Source: Bacteroidia bacterium
GTDB taxonomy: Bacteria; Bacteroidota; Bacteroidia; JAESSM01; NORP286
Length of the DNA: 13,178 bases
Assembly (NCBI GenBank): GCA_016764115.1
Contig: JAESSM010000012.1
Coordinates: 16,683-29,860 of the forward strand
Direction of reading: 5' to 3'
Positions 1 through 8,350 of the stretch are shown piece after piece (positions within the stretch are counted from its first letter, which is position 1; each line of letters begins with the position of its first letter). The notes beneath the pieces were generated by a model. That model saw nothing but the letters and a program-made list of their open reading frames with translations. It was not told where the DNA came from and made no database searches. The position numbers and the translations under genes were made by a program.

Positions 1-284
1 GGAGTGTGTGAAACAGAAAACCCTAATTCCTTGTCTATAAAAGCCAATTTAGCTGGATTCCAATGAATTGCATTTGCATCGGGTGATAACGCAACACCGG
101 CATCGCCAAGCGCACCGGAACGTGCATCTGGAGCTATCATTAAAAATGGAACTGCAGTAGTAATTGTATTTAGCGTTGATCCATTAATATATGTTGCATT
201 ACCTAATTTTTGAGCTTGCGCATTAAAGAACGTAACATTCCCTAAAATTACTAAGGTTGTGATTAATTTTAGGCTTCCCTTCAT
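1..284 (-). CDS. porV: PorV (LptO), T9SS outer-membrane shuttle protein, N-terminal part
   Basis: Reading the minus strand from the ATG at 284 gives an open frame of 94 codons that runs off the left edge. The first 24 residues form a signal peptide: basic start MKGSLK, hydrophobic core, and a cleavage site after AQA. The mature start carries the hallmark PorV region: TAVPFLMIAPDARSGALG at about residues 40-57, then SPDANAIHWNPAK at about 67-79. PorV is a FadL-like 14-strand outer-membrane barrel. It collects substrates bearing a C-terminal sorting domain from the translocon (SprA/Sov) and delivers them to the PorU attachment complex. The gene lies 114 bases downstream of porU on the same strand, the usual porU-porV order in this phylum, and a strong promoter candidate sits in that gap. 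Identity rests on the N-terminal motif and the neighbour; the barrel itself is outside the window. Confidence 0.93.
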   Translation of the reverse strand, partial: MKGSLKLITTLVILGNVTFFNAQAQKLGNATYINGSTLNTITTAVPFLMIAPDARSGALGDAGVALSPDANAIHWNPAKLAFIDKELGFSVSHT

Positions 285-307
285 CAGTCTGCTTTTAGTG
301 TTCTATA

Positions 308-342
308 CAAATATATGTTTTATTCAAGAAACTACAAATATA
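308..342 (-). promoter_or_regulatory. Promoter of porV (Bacteroidota sigma-70 type)
   Basis: On the minus strand TATATTTG occurs at 342-335 and again at 315-308. The TTG ending the upstream copy (337-335) lies exactly 19 bases before the downstream TATATTTG. This gives TTG-N19-TATATTTG, a full match to the Bacteroidota consensus TTG-N17-23-TAnnTTTG. Transcription would begin near 301 and leave a leader of roughly 15-20 bases before the porV ATG at 284. It would let porV be made in excess of porU while readthrough from porU stays possible, since no terminator hairpin is visible after porU. Confidence 0.65.
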
Positions 343-398
343 CAACGGATGCTATAAGTTTTTATTATTTAGCAATTATAAATATAAAGTAGTGTAGG

Positions 399-3300
399 TT
401 AATTGAGAATTACCAACTTTTCAATTTTATTAGCATACGTTCCATCATCAACGGATTTGACTTTTATCTGGTAAACATAGACTCCTTTACCAATATTATC
501 ACCATAATCATCCTTACCGTCCCAATTGATTGAGTCCACTCGATTTCCAATAGTTACTATTTCAGTATTGATTGTCTTTACCAATTTACCCGAAACAGTG
601 AATATTTGTACTTGTACGTCTAAAATTTGCCCGGGTTTGTTATGTTCAAAGAAAAATCGAGTAGAAGTGGTAAAAGGATTTGGATAGTTCAATACATGAT
701 CCAATGCCATTTCAGCGGATGAGGCGACAATAAACTCTGTATAAGCATCAGAAGAATTGTTATATACGTCCCAAACCTTAAAATCTAATGTGTGTTTACC
801 ATCCGCAAGATCTTTGAGATTGTAACGCACCTCGCCTTTTTGATAATTATCCAGATCAGCTTCGTAATAATCATTTAAATTGTATTTAAAATTGTCGTCA
901 TCGTCAACAGTTGCTGTTATATCATGACCAATCCCATTTCCTACTGTATTGATCCCACTTGCATCTTCAACTTTAGCGATAAGCACAGGGTTTTCATTGG
1001 TCAATCCTCCAAAAATAAAATTCTCATCATTAAAAAATAGTTCAACAGTAGGTCCAGTGTTGTCTTCAGCAAAGCTGGAAGCTGTACCACCAATAATTAC
1101 ATTTTCAAATACACCTGCTGCATCGACACTCCCACCATCTGCATAGTAACTCAATTTTCCGAATCCATTTTCATAAGAAATATCCTTTGGGACAATAAAA
1201 ATGTATGAAAAAGTACCGTTTTTCACACTTGCCTTTCCTTTGTAGACCTTGCTCATTTGAAGTTTAAAAGTTTTTATTCCACTACTTGCATCATTTTTTA
1301 GGGTTTGGAAAGTAGCCGGTTTGTCAAAAATTGTAGGGTAAACTACTCCATTAAAGTTTGTTAGTATATCACCATTTCCATCAACCACTTCTCCTGAAAT
1401 GGTTACTTTACTCAACGCCTTTAAAGTATCAGGAATAGAATCTAAATTTTGGCTGTTAATTTGAGTAGTATTAATTTTGTATGTAGGATAAGCTAATGTC
1501 ATAGCAGGATCCCCCAACAAAGTAAAATTTCTTGTGTTTGAATCCGTACCTCTAGCATTCTTCGTATTCTTAAATACGTCTCCTAAGGTAGGTTTTGTGC
1601 CGTCATTATTTAACTCAAAAACATTTTGATAAAATTTCCTGTTTAAGTCAAAGTTTGGTGAAGAATAAACTAATCTTGTTGTGGACATTAATCCAATGGC
1701 TCCACCTTTATTATTTAATAAACAGAGCTCTCCGCCTGAGGTTCTTTCAGGATCATCAAACCTACTAAACTCACAAGTTGCAGTGACCATTAGCATTAAC
1801 TTGTCGTAGTTTTCCCAATTATTGATATCATCTAAACCAATTACTCTTTCGTGAGACAAACCAACCTCTCCACCGTGGCCGGTATAATTTAAGATGAATG
1901 TTCCTGATTCAATTCTGTTGTTAACTGCAGTTTTCGCATCAGGATACCTCTCACCACCCGATGTGTAAGTTTGTTGGTAGGCGTCGAAGTATATTTTATC
2001 AACATTGTAAACGGGGTAATCATTATCAATATCATTTGCTAGTTTGTTGGCATCATTAAGGTGTGTATTTCCGTCTTCATCATCAGCAAGAAATGTGATC
2101 ATATTACGCCAGTCTCCAAAAGTTGAGGTAGAAGAATAATAAATAATTTTGTCTACAACATCTTCAGCTTCGCCAGCAGTTTTAACAGGAATTCTTCCTA
2201 TACCAATATCCAAAAGATCTGAACTATTACTTGTTGACCACTCTCCCTCATTATCGTCTAAAAAAGCGTAATAATCATCCGATACATGGGATGAAGTCGG
2301 GGAAAATGAACTTACAGATTGATAGGTGGGAACGTAATTAGTGTTACCAGAAATTCTATATTTATAATCATATGAAGCATCTCCAAAAAGTAATAAATAT
2401 CTTGGTTGTTCGTCAGTGGTGCTTGCTCTATCGTAAAACATCTTTACAAAATCACGAATTGCAGTAATGTCTTGAGCTCCTGAAGAAAATTCGTTGTAAA
2501 TCTGTTGCGGAGTTACTACCAAAGTTTCCATATTATCGTTATTCTCATGATGATCAGCTAAACGATTAGCCTGCGTTAAAAACTTCGCATGTGAAATAAT
2601 TATAAGATCAGGAAAAGTACTGGTTCCATGTAGATTTTGTTTGCTTATTTTTCCAACAGCGGTTGGAGTGAGAAACGAGTTTCCATTAAAAGCGATAAGT
2701 TCTTTCAATGAATCGGTGGTTACTTTGAAAACCAAAGTACTCCCAGATAAAGTTCCGTTAATTTCTTCCGGGTTAACAGGATTGGTGATATCCCAAACTG
2801 AGATTGAACTTGAGGCATTTACTAATTGAAATTCTGCTACATCTGCTGAATCAATAATGGAAGCATCTCTGAAACTCATTTGGTTACCATTCATAGTCAG
2901 GCCTCTTCTTGCATTTAGTTCTATAAAGTTCAACCATCCAATAGAGGAAGATGTAGATTTAGAATAATTTAAGCTAACTGAAATTGAGGAACCCGATGAT
3001 GAAAATTTCGTAGTTTTGGTAGTGGAGCTAACGTACGGCATATAATAAGTTGTGCTAATTGGGGATACAGATAACGACAATATTTGCGAACTATTCGCAG
3101 TTAAACTGAAAGAGCTTGTTGAAGTAGAACGTGCAACCACATTTGTATTGATATACACATCTTTAGATGTCACAATATTTGGGAACGAAAAACTGAAGTC
3201 ATAAGAAGTTTTTAGGTCAAATTCTTCACCATACCATTCTCTTCCCGACTTAATAAGGTTATTCATATCTTCCTCATGAACCTGATGTCCATCAAAACTT

Positions 3301-4241
3301 GTAACCGTAAAATCCACAGGGCCTGAAATTGCAGATTGTTGATTTATGCGTTTACCGGAGCCCATATTCAGATTAATGAAATAGTATGTAGTATCTGAGT
3401 AAATGTTATTATTATAATGAAACCGGCCATCAGTGCTATCATAGGCCCATTGGTGTGGTGCATCTCCATAAAATAACACATAGTCTGAAGTATTAAATAC
3501 TCCATCATTTTCACCAACAACCTCTATTGGATTTTCTACCAGGTCATCATAACGGTAAGTTTCGTTAGGTTGTGGTAGCATGCCACCTCCATTGCCATAA
3601 ATCCTGATATTTTTTGGATTAATACCATCGACGGCTATTCCAAGGTCTTCTAAAAATGTATAATCAAGTTTATAGATTCCACTAGTTGTAATACCGATTT
3701 TATAACAATCATTTCTCAATATAGATTCACTGGCATATTGTCTTGGGGCAGATGACCGTTTTGCTGAAATGTTGTCTACATTAATAACGAGCTCATAAGA
3801 AACTAACCTTTCATAATTTCCCGTTTCTGCGTTTTGCCTTATTGGTAAAAACCTAATGAAGGCATATGGTTGCTTGTTTTGATAAGATAGACTAGCAATT
3901 AAGGAAATTTCAGATTGAATTTTTGTTTTATACTTTTTGATCAAGTCCAAATTTGACAAAACTTCATATTTGGTATTTATCAACTTTAAATTAAGGACAC
4001 CTGCACTTTCTAATTTTATTATTTCAGTTTGGTAAGGAGCAAAGGTAATTTCATTCGGAAAGGAGGCATTTTTAAAGAATAAAGTACGTTCTGTTTTAAA
4101 CCCTGGTAGTTTGATATCAATTGGTTCAGCCCAGTCCAAGTTTCTTTTAACTGAGTATTCGGTAGCTGCAGATATCTTAAATAGTAATAAAGAGATTATT
4201 AACAATAAAAAAGCGAGGCATCTGATCAGGAAACGTGACAT
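399..4241 (-). CDS. porU: PorU, T9SS C-terminal signal peptidase/sortase (C25 cysteine peptidase)
   Basis: A 1280-residue secreted protein of the gingipain (C25) peptidase family. PorU is the surface sortase of T9SS: it removes the C-terminal sorting domain from cargo and transfers cargo to lipopolysaccharide. I start it at the ATG at 4241 because this gives a clean signal peptide (MSRFLIRCLAFLLLIISLLL, cleavage near ISA). The frame is open another 33 codons upstream but only from a TTG, and that stretch looks like spacer. Order: N-terminal propeptide-like region; a Ser/Thr-rich beta region at about 366-436; the C25 domain, with catalytic His789 in NYTGHGG and Cys823 in TATCEFSRFDDP, 34 residues apart as in gingipains; Ig-like beta domains; and a final sorting-type domain of about 100 residues from LNYPNPF to the end. 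PorU is known to keep its own C-terminal domain. It lies upstream of porV and is divergent from porP/gldJ. Confidence 0.94.
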   Translation of the reverse strand: MSRFLIRCLAFLLLIISLLLFKISAATEYSVKRNLDWAEPIDIKLPGFKTERTLFFKNASFPNEITFAPYQTEIIKLESAGVLNLKLINTKYEVLSNLDLIKKYKTKIQSEISLIASLSYQNKQPYAFIRFLPIRQNAETGNYERLVSYELVINVDNISAKRSSAPRQYASESILRNDCYKIGITTSGIYKLDYTFLEDLGIAVDGINPKNIRIYGNGGGMLPQPNETYRYDDLVENPIEVVGENDGVFNTSDYVLFYGDAPHQWAYDSTDGRFHYNNNIYSDTTYYFINLNMGSGKRINQQSAISGPVDFTVTSFDGHQVHEEDMNNLIKSGREWYGEEFDLKTSYDFSFSFPNIVTSKDVYINTNVVARSTSTSSFSLTANSSQILSLSVSPISTTYYMPYVSSTTKTTKFSSSGSSISVSLNYSKSTSSSIGWLNFIELNARRGLTMNGNQMSFRDASIIDSADVAEFQLVNASSSISVWDITNPVNPEEINGTLSGSTLVFKVTTDSLKELIAFNGNSFLTPTAVGKISKQNLHGTSTFPDLIIISHAKFLTQANRLADHHENNDNMETLVVTPQQIYNEFSSGAQDITAIRDFVKMFYDRASTTDEQPRYLLLFGDASYDYKYRISGNTNYVPTYQSVSSFSPTSSHVSDDYYAFLDDNEGEWSTSNSSDLLDIGIGRIPVKTAGEAEDVVDKIIYYSSTSTFGDWRNMITFLADDEDGNTHLNDANKLANDIDNDYPVYNVDKIYFDAYQQTYTSGGERYPDAKTAVNNRIESGTFILNYTGHGGEVGLSHERVIGLDDINNWENYDKLMLMVTATCEFSRFDDPERTSGGELCLLNNKGGAIGLMSTTRLVYSSPNFDLNRKFYQNVFELNNDGTKPTLGDVFKNTKNARGTDSNTRNFTLLGDPAMTLAYPTYKINTTQINSQNLDSIPDTLKALSKVTISGEVVDGNGDILTNFNGVVYPTIFDKPATFQTLKNDASSGIKTFKLQMSKVYKGKASVKNGTFSYIFIVPKDISYENGFGKLSYYADGGSVDAAGVFENVIIGGTASSFAEDNTGPTVELFFNDENFIFGGLTNENPVLIAKVEDASGINTVGNGIGHDITATVDDDDNFKYNLNDYYEADLDNYQKGEVRYNLKDLADGKHTLDFKVWDVYNNSSDAYTEFIVASSAEMALDHVLNYPNPFTTSTRFFFEHNKPGQILDVQVQIFTVSGKLVKTINTEIVTIGNRVDSINWDGKDDYGDNIGKGVYVYQIKVKSVDDGTYANKIEKLVILN

Positions 4242-4371
4242 TTGTATAATAAAATGAAAATACTTTAATTGCACAGAATAAACACAATAACGAAGTACTA
4301 ATATAATTATTGCAACGTTATTATCTTGTCGTTGTAACAACTTTTATTCACGTTTCGTAAAAGTCATTTAT

Positions 4372-4402
4372 TTGTAAAATAGGCAAAATTTCCGTATAAT
4401 TG
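4372..4402 (+). promoter_or_regulatory. Possible promoter of the porP-gldJ unit
   Basis: In the 178-base divergent spacer between porU and the PorP/SprF gene, a TTG at 4372-4374 is followed after 20 bases by TATAATTG at 4395-4402. That is one mismatch from the Bacteroidota -7 element TAnnTTTG. The resulting leader would be only about 10 bases before the ATG at 4420. The spacer is very AT-rich, so chance matches are likely. I see no equally good match facing porU. Confidence 0.3.
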
Positions 4403-4419
4403 TTTTTTAAAGGTAAGTT

Positions 4420-5382
4420 ATGATAAAACGAATATTCTCCTTTGTTTTTACTGCAATCATTGGTTCTACGGCATTTTCGCAGGATCCTGAATTCACACAA
4501 TTCTATGCAGCGCCATTATACCTTAACCCTGCTTTTGCAGGAGCTACAGTATGTCCCAGGATGACTTTGAATTATCGTAACCAGTGGCCTAATCTTTCTG
4601 GTACATTTGTTACGTATGCAGCATCTTATGATCAATATGTAAGAAACCTATCCGGTGGAATTGGATTTTTATTGTTAACAGATAGAGCCGGTGAGGGAAC
4701 AATTTCGAATACACAACTAAGCGGTATGTATTCATACCATGTTGATATTACAAGAAAACTTTCCTTTAAGGCTGCATTACAGGCTACTTTTGTTCAGAAA
4801 AGGGTGGATTGGACCAAACTTCGTTTTGGCGATCAAATAGATCCAAGAAGAGGATGGATATATGAAACACAAGAACAGCAAGAACAGGACATGGTGTTAT
4901 ATCCTGATTTTTCTGCAGGGATGTTACTATACAGCCAAAACTATTATGGTGGGTTAGCAGTTAATCATTTGCATGAACCAGATGAATCCTTTTTTAATTC
5001 AACAAATAAAAGCCCATTACCAAGAAAATATACTGTACATGTTGGAGGTGTGATACCTTTAGATCGAAAAAGAGTTCATGAGTCAACCTTATCACCCAAT
5101 ATCTTGTTTCAAATGCAAGAAGAGTTTCAACAAATAAATGTTGGGCTTTATTTGAGCAGGGGTCCAATGGTTGGTGGATTATGGTACAGAAACGGGGATT
5201 CATTTATTGCTTTAATAGGAATACAACAAGGGATGTTTAAATTTGGGTACAGCTACGATGCAACGATATCAAAATTAGGTAATCCTAAAGATGGTACTCA
5301 TGGTGCACACGAATTTTCTATAGCACTACAGTTCAAGTGTAGAGAAAGGAAGAATAAATTGATTGCTTGCCCTTCTTTCTAA
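4420..5382 (+). CDS. PorP/SprF-family T9SS outer-membrane protein
   Basis: A 320-residue predicted outer-membrane protein. The signal peptide covers about residues 1-20 (MIKRIFSFVF..., cleavage AFS before Q). The mature N-terminus has the family signature QDPEFTQFYAAPLYLNPAFA at 21-40, followed by NYRNQWP and amphipathic beta strands. PorP/SprF proteins are small barrels that partner with T9SS substrates or with the periplasmic link to the GldLM motor, and many genomes hold several paralogues, so the exact member cannot be set from sequence alone. The protein ends in a basic stretch and the tail LIACPSF, a Cys-containing end that I believe recurs in many members of this family. It lies 86 bases upstream of gldJ on the same strand, so the two are probably co-transcribed, which points to a core T9SS role rather than a substrate-dedicated one. 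An ATG start right before the signal peptide supports the chosen start. Confidence 0.9.
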   Translation: MIKRIFSFVFTAIIGSTAFSQDPEFTQFYAAPLYLNPAFAGATVCPRMTLNYRNQWPNLSGTFVTYAASYDQYVRNLSGGIGFLLLTDRAGEGTISNTQLSGMYSYHVDITRKLSFKAALQATFVQKRVDWTKLRFGDQIDPRRGWIYETQEQQEQDMVLYPDFSAGMLLYSQNYYGGLAVNHLHEPDESFFNSTNKSPLPRKYTVHVGGVIPLDRKRVHESTLSPNILFQMQEEFQQINVGLYLSRGPMVGGLWYRNGDSFIALIGIQQGMFKFGYSYDATISKLGNPKDGTHGAHEFSIALQFKCRERKNKLIACPSF

Positions 5383-5468
5383 TCTAAAAAAGTACTGCCA
5401 ATTTATAACCTTTTAGAGTAAAGATTCGTTAAATGAAATTTGAAGGATGGAAATAAACTTATATCATC

Positions 5469-6956
5469 ATGAAATACTTAACTAATAATAGATCGAAGAT
5501 GAGGAAAATTGGATTATTCCAAGTATTACTGATTGGTTGCCTATTTTTATTTGTAGGATGTGGAAATGAACTTTCGTCAATAACCGGTTGGGAATATAAT
5601 AACCCTAGGAATGGTGGTTATGAAGTTAGTTTGTATATAGAACAAGAAACCGGACCTGGTTTGATCCTTATAGAGGGAGGAAGGCATGTTCATGGTGGTA
5701 TTGAACAAGATCTTCACATTGATTGGGATAATATTGAAAGAACTGTAACAGTTCCTTCATTTTATATTGATGAAAGCGAAGTTGCCAATATTCATTATTT
5801 AGAGTATTTATATTGGTTACAGAGAGTTTTTGCTGCTGACTATCCTGAAGTATATTATAATGCCCTTCCAGATACATTAGTTTGGCGTGAAGATGGAGCA
5901 TTTAATGAGCCATATGTAGAATTATATTTAAGGCATCCTGCTTATCACTTTTACCCTGTTGTTGGTGTAAGTTGGGTTCAGGCAATGGACTTTTGTAGCT
6001 GGAGAACAGACAGAGTAAATGAGATGATAATGATGCGTGAAGGAATTTTAAGAATGAACCCTGATCAGTATAATGAAGATAACTTTAATACTGATGCCTA
6101 TTATTACAGACAATACGAAGGGTTGGTTAGAGGAGATCTTTTAGATATGAATCCAAATAGAGATACAAGAAAAGTTCGTAAAGAAGATGGTATTTTACCT
6201 CCAAGGTATCGTCTACCAACTGAAACAGAATGGGAATTTGCTGCATTGGGATTGATAGGAAATTTGATTCCTGGATCAGAACTAAGAAAAGACAGAAGAA
6301 TTTATCCTTGGAATGGACACACTCTTCGTACTTATGATGAAAAAGTAAGAGGTCATTTTATGGCCAACTTTGTAAGAGGTCGAGGTGACTATGCTGGTGT
6401 GGCTGGATACTTGAATGATAACGCATTTATTACTGCACCTGTTAAATCATACTGGCCAAATGACTATGGATTATACAACATGTCGGGTAATGTAAGTGAG
6501 TGGGTATATGATGTATATCGAACAGTTTCTTCCGAGGATAAAAATGAATTCAATTCTTTTAGAGGTAACGTATATCAAACTCCAGGAAGAGACTCTGATG
6601 GTATGATTGCTGAGAAAGATAGTTTGGGTAAGATCACGTATTTGCAGGATACTGCTAACTATCCCCACGGACCTAATGTTAAGGGTTTTGCTGATAGATT
6701 AATTGATAAAACTAATGGTGACAGAGTAAGCTACTATAACCCGAGTATTGAAAAAATTGGTACTCGTAATTATGCTACACTTGTAACTGATGTTACCAGA
6801 GTATACAAAGGCGGTTCTTGGAAAGATAGAGCTTATTACTTATCTGCAGGTGCTAGAAGAAGACTTCATCAGAAAGAGGCTGAGAGCGGTATAGGTTTTA
6901 GATGTGCAATGGCAAGAGTCGGAGCTCCAAACCAAATGGGTGAGGCTGGGCATTAA
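5469..6956 (+). CDS. gldJ: GldJ, gliding motility/T9SS lipoprotein (FGE-sulfatase fold)
   Basis: A 495-residue lipoprotein from the ATG at 5469; a second ATG at 5499 (residue 11) gives a more typical signal peptide (MRKIGLFQVLLIGCLFLFVG) and could be the true start. The lipobox FVGC puts the lipidated cysteine at residue 31. After GPGLILIEGG (about 65-74) the rest is a formylglycine-generating-enzyme (FGE/SUMF1) fold: SFYIDESEV, HPAYHFYPVVGVSWVQAMDF, RYRLPTETEWEFAA, LYNMSGNVSEWVYDVYR, VYKGGSWKDR and GIGFRCAMAR near the C-terminus. Ala455 and Ala460 stand where FGE enzymes carry their copper-binding cysteines, so the role is structural. GldJ is a periplasm-facing outer-membrane lipoprotein needed for gliding and for stability of GldK. 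Location next to porU/porV and directly before murF matches the flavobacterial gldJ locus and separates it from the related GldK. A terminator follows the gene. Confidence 0.92.
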   Translation: MKYLTNNRSKMRKIGLFQVLLIGCLFLFVGCGNELSSITGWEYNNPRNGGYEVSLYIEQETGPGLILIEGGRHVHGGIEQDLHIDWDNIERTVTVPSFYIDESEVANIHYLEYLYWLQRVFAADYPEVYYNALPDTLVWREDGAFNEPYVELYLRHPAYHFYPVVGVSWVQAMDFCSWRTDRVNEMIMMREGILRMNPDQYNEDNFNTDAYYYRQYEGLVRGDLLDMNPNRDTRKVRKEDGILPPRYRLPTETEWEFAALGLIGNLIPGSELRKDRRIYPWNGHTLRTYDEKVRGHFMANFVRGRGDYAGVAGYLNDNAFITAPVKSYWPNDYGLYNMSGNVSEWVYDVYRTVSSEDKNEFNSFRGNVYQTPGRDSDGMIAEKDSLGKITYLQDTANYPHGPNVKGFADRLIDKTNGDRVSYYNPSIEKIGTRNYATLVTDVTRVYKGGSWKDRAYYLSAGARRRLHQKEAESGIGFRCAMARVGAPNQMGEAGH

Positions 6957-6980
6957 AAGGAAACACACACAATGATATAT

Positions 6981-7015
6981 AATCCCCAAGTTGTTTTAGC
7001 TTGGGGATTTGTTTT
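6981..7015 (+). terminator. Rho-independent terminator after gldJ
   Basis: A perfect 10-bp inverted repeat, AATCCCCAAG at 6981-6990 and CTTGGGGATT at 7000-7009, encloses a 9-base loop. It is followed by TGTTTTATATA, a moderately T-rich tail. It begins 24 bases after the gldJ stop and ends only 26 bases before the preferred murF start. It probably ends or attenuates transcription from the porP-gldJ unit. Confidence 0.75.
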
Positions 7016-7035
7016 ATATAAACTTGAGATTAAAA

Positions 7036-8343
7036 GTGATATTAGAAGATATATATAAAATTTATCAACAGTATCCTCAGGTATCAACTGATACGAGGAA
7101 AATTGAGGCCGGCACAATATTTTTTGCTTTGAAGGGTCCCAATTTTAATGGTAACGAATTTGCTGAGAGGGCATTAGAGATTGGAGCAGAATATGTTGTT
7201 ATAGACCAACCTGAATATAAAAAGGAATCAGAGAAATACATCATGGTTGATGATGTATTGACAACATTGCAGAATTTGGCGTCATATCACAGAAAGCAAT
7301 TTAATATTCCGGTACTTGGAATTACAGGAACCAATGGTAAAACAACTACTAAAGAACTTATCAAAGTTGTGTTAGATAAGAAGTATAATGTTCTTGCTAC
7401 AGAAGGAAACTTTAACAATCATATTGGTGTACCACTAACATTGTTAAAATTAAACAGTAAGCATCAAATTGCTGTAATTGAAATGGGAGCTAATCATCAA
7501 GGAGAAATTGATCTACTGTGCAAGATAACTGAACCCAATTTCGGATTGATAACCAACATTGGCAAAGCACACTTAGAAGGATTTGGTAGTTACCAGGGAG
7601 TGATTGATGCGAAAAAAGAACTTTATGATAATATTAATAGTAGTGCTGATGGAATAGTATTTATTAATAATGAAGATGAAGTACTAAGAAGTATCAGTGC
7701 AGGAATGTCTGCAAAAATAACCTACGGAAAGAGAGATGGAGTTGACTTGAGAGGAGAGTTAACTGAAAATAATCCCTGTTTAAAGATCAAATATGAATCC
7801 AGTTATTCGGTTGGGGAAAATATTATTGAAACTCAAATGATCGGAAGTTATAATATGGACAATATACTGGCAGCAGTATGTATTGGAAGTTATTTTGAAG
7901 TAAATGATGAGGATATCATTGAGGCAGTTTCGAATTATATTCCTGGTAATAATAGATCACAAATCATAAAACAGGGAAGTAATACAATTATTTTAGATGC
8001 GTATAACGCTAACCCAGTTAGTATGGAATTGGCAATTGCCGAACTCGGAAATTCCAATGTCGAGAATAAAATTGTAATTCTTGGAGATATGTTCGAGCTT
8101 GGAGATTATAGCAGTGAAGAGCATTTAAAGGTTGTGGACGTACTAAACAGATATGAATTTCAAAAATCAATTTTGGTAGGAGAAGAGTTTGGGTCAGTTT
8201 TAACAGGATTTTCCGGAGAACATTTTAATGATACTGAAAGTGCAATGGAAGGATTACGATCTTCAAAAATTGAAAACTCTACAATCCTGATAAAGGGATC
8301 AAGAGGAATGAAACTAGAGGAATTACTAGAAGCTATAAAATAA
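7036..8343 (+). CDS. murF: UDP-N-acetylmuramoyl-tripeptide--D-alanyl-D-alanine ligase
   Basis: MurF is the cytoplasmic ATP-dependent ligase that adds D-Ala-D-Ala to the UDP-MurNAc-tripeptide, the last cytoplasmic step in building the pentapeptide precursor. The 435-residue frame shows the Mur ligase order. The N-terminal substrate domain has VSTDTRKIEAG and FFALKGPNFNGNEFA; the central ATPase has the P-loop GITGTNGKTTTKE (Lys102), then EGNFNNHIGVPLTLL, IEMGANHQGEIDLL and IGKAHLEGFGS; the C-terminal domain has DAYNANPVSME and a late KGSRGMKLEELL. No ATG lies in frame near the start. GTG at 7036 gives MILEDIYKIY, about the right distance before STDTRKI; TTG at 7024 is the alternative. The frame stays open to a TTG at 7009, but that codon lies at the edge of the terminator stem and is unlikely to be the start. 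Der follows 7 bases after the stop, so the two are co-transcribed. Confidence 0.93.
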   Translation: MILEDIYKIYQQYPQVSTDTRKIEAGTIFFALKGPNFNGNEFAERALEIGAEYVVIDQPEYKKESEKYIMVDDVLTTLQNLASYHRKQFNIPVLGITGTNGKTTTKELIKVVLDKKYNVLATEGNFNNHIGVPLTLLKLNSKHQIAVIEMGANHQGEIDLLCKITEPNFGLITNIGKAHLEGFGSYQGVIDAKKELYDNINSSADGIVFINNEDEVLRSISAGMSAKITYGKRDGVDLRGELTENNPCLKIKYESSYSVGENIIETQMIGSYNMDNILAAVCIGSYFEVNDEDIIEAVSNYIPGNNRSQIIKQGSNTIILDAYNANPVSMELAIAELGNSNVENKIVILGDMFELGDYSSEEHLKVVDVLNRYEFQKSILVGEEFGSVLTGFSGEHFNDTESAMEGLRSSKIENSTILIKGSRGMKLEELLEAIK

Positions 8344-8350
8344 ATTATTG

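Noticed and set aside
949..1146. Plus-strand open frame of 65 codons inside porU
   Set aside because: It is antisense to the conserved C-terminal beta domains of PorU, has no recognisable features, and is a shadow of the real frame. The same applies to open frames at 2641-2829, 10375-10560 and 12303-12554.
4242..4340. N-terminal extension of porU by 33 codons to a TTG at 4340
   Set aside because: The extension starts at a non-ATG codon and precedes a perfect signal peptide beginning at the ATG at 4241; a secreted protein would not be expected to bury it.
5383..5417. Possible hairpin TCTAAAA/TTTTAGA between the PorP gene and gldJ
   Set aside because: The stem is seven A/T-rich pairs with a loop of about 21 bases and no T-run after it, so it is too weak to call a terminator.
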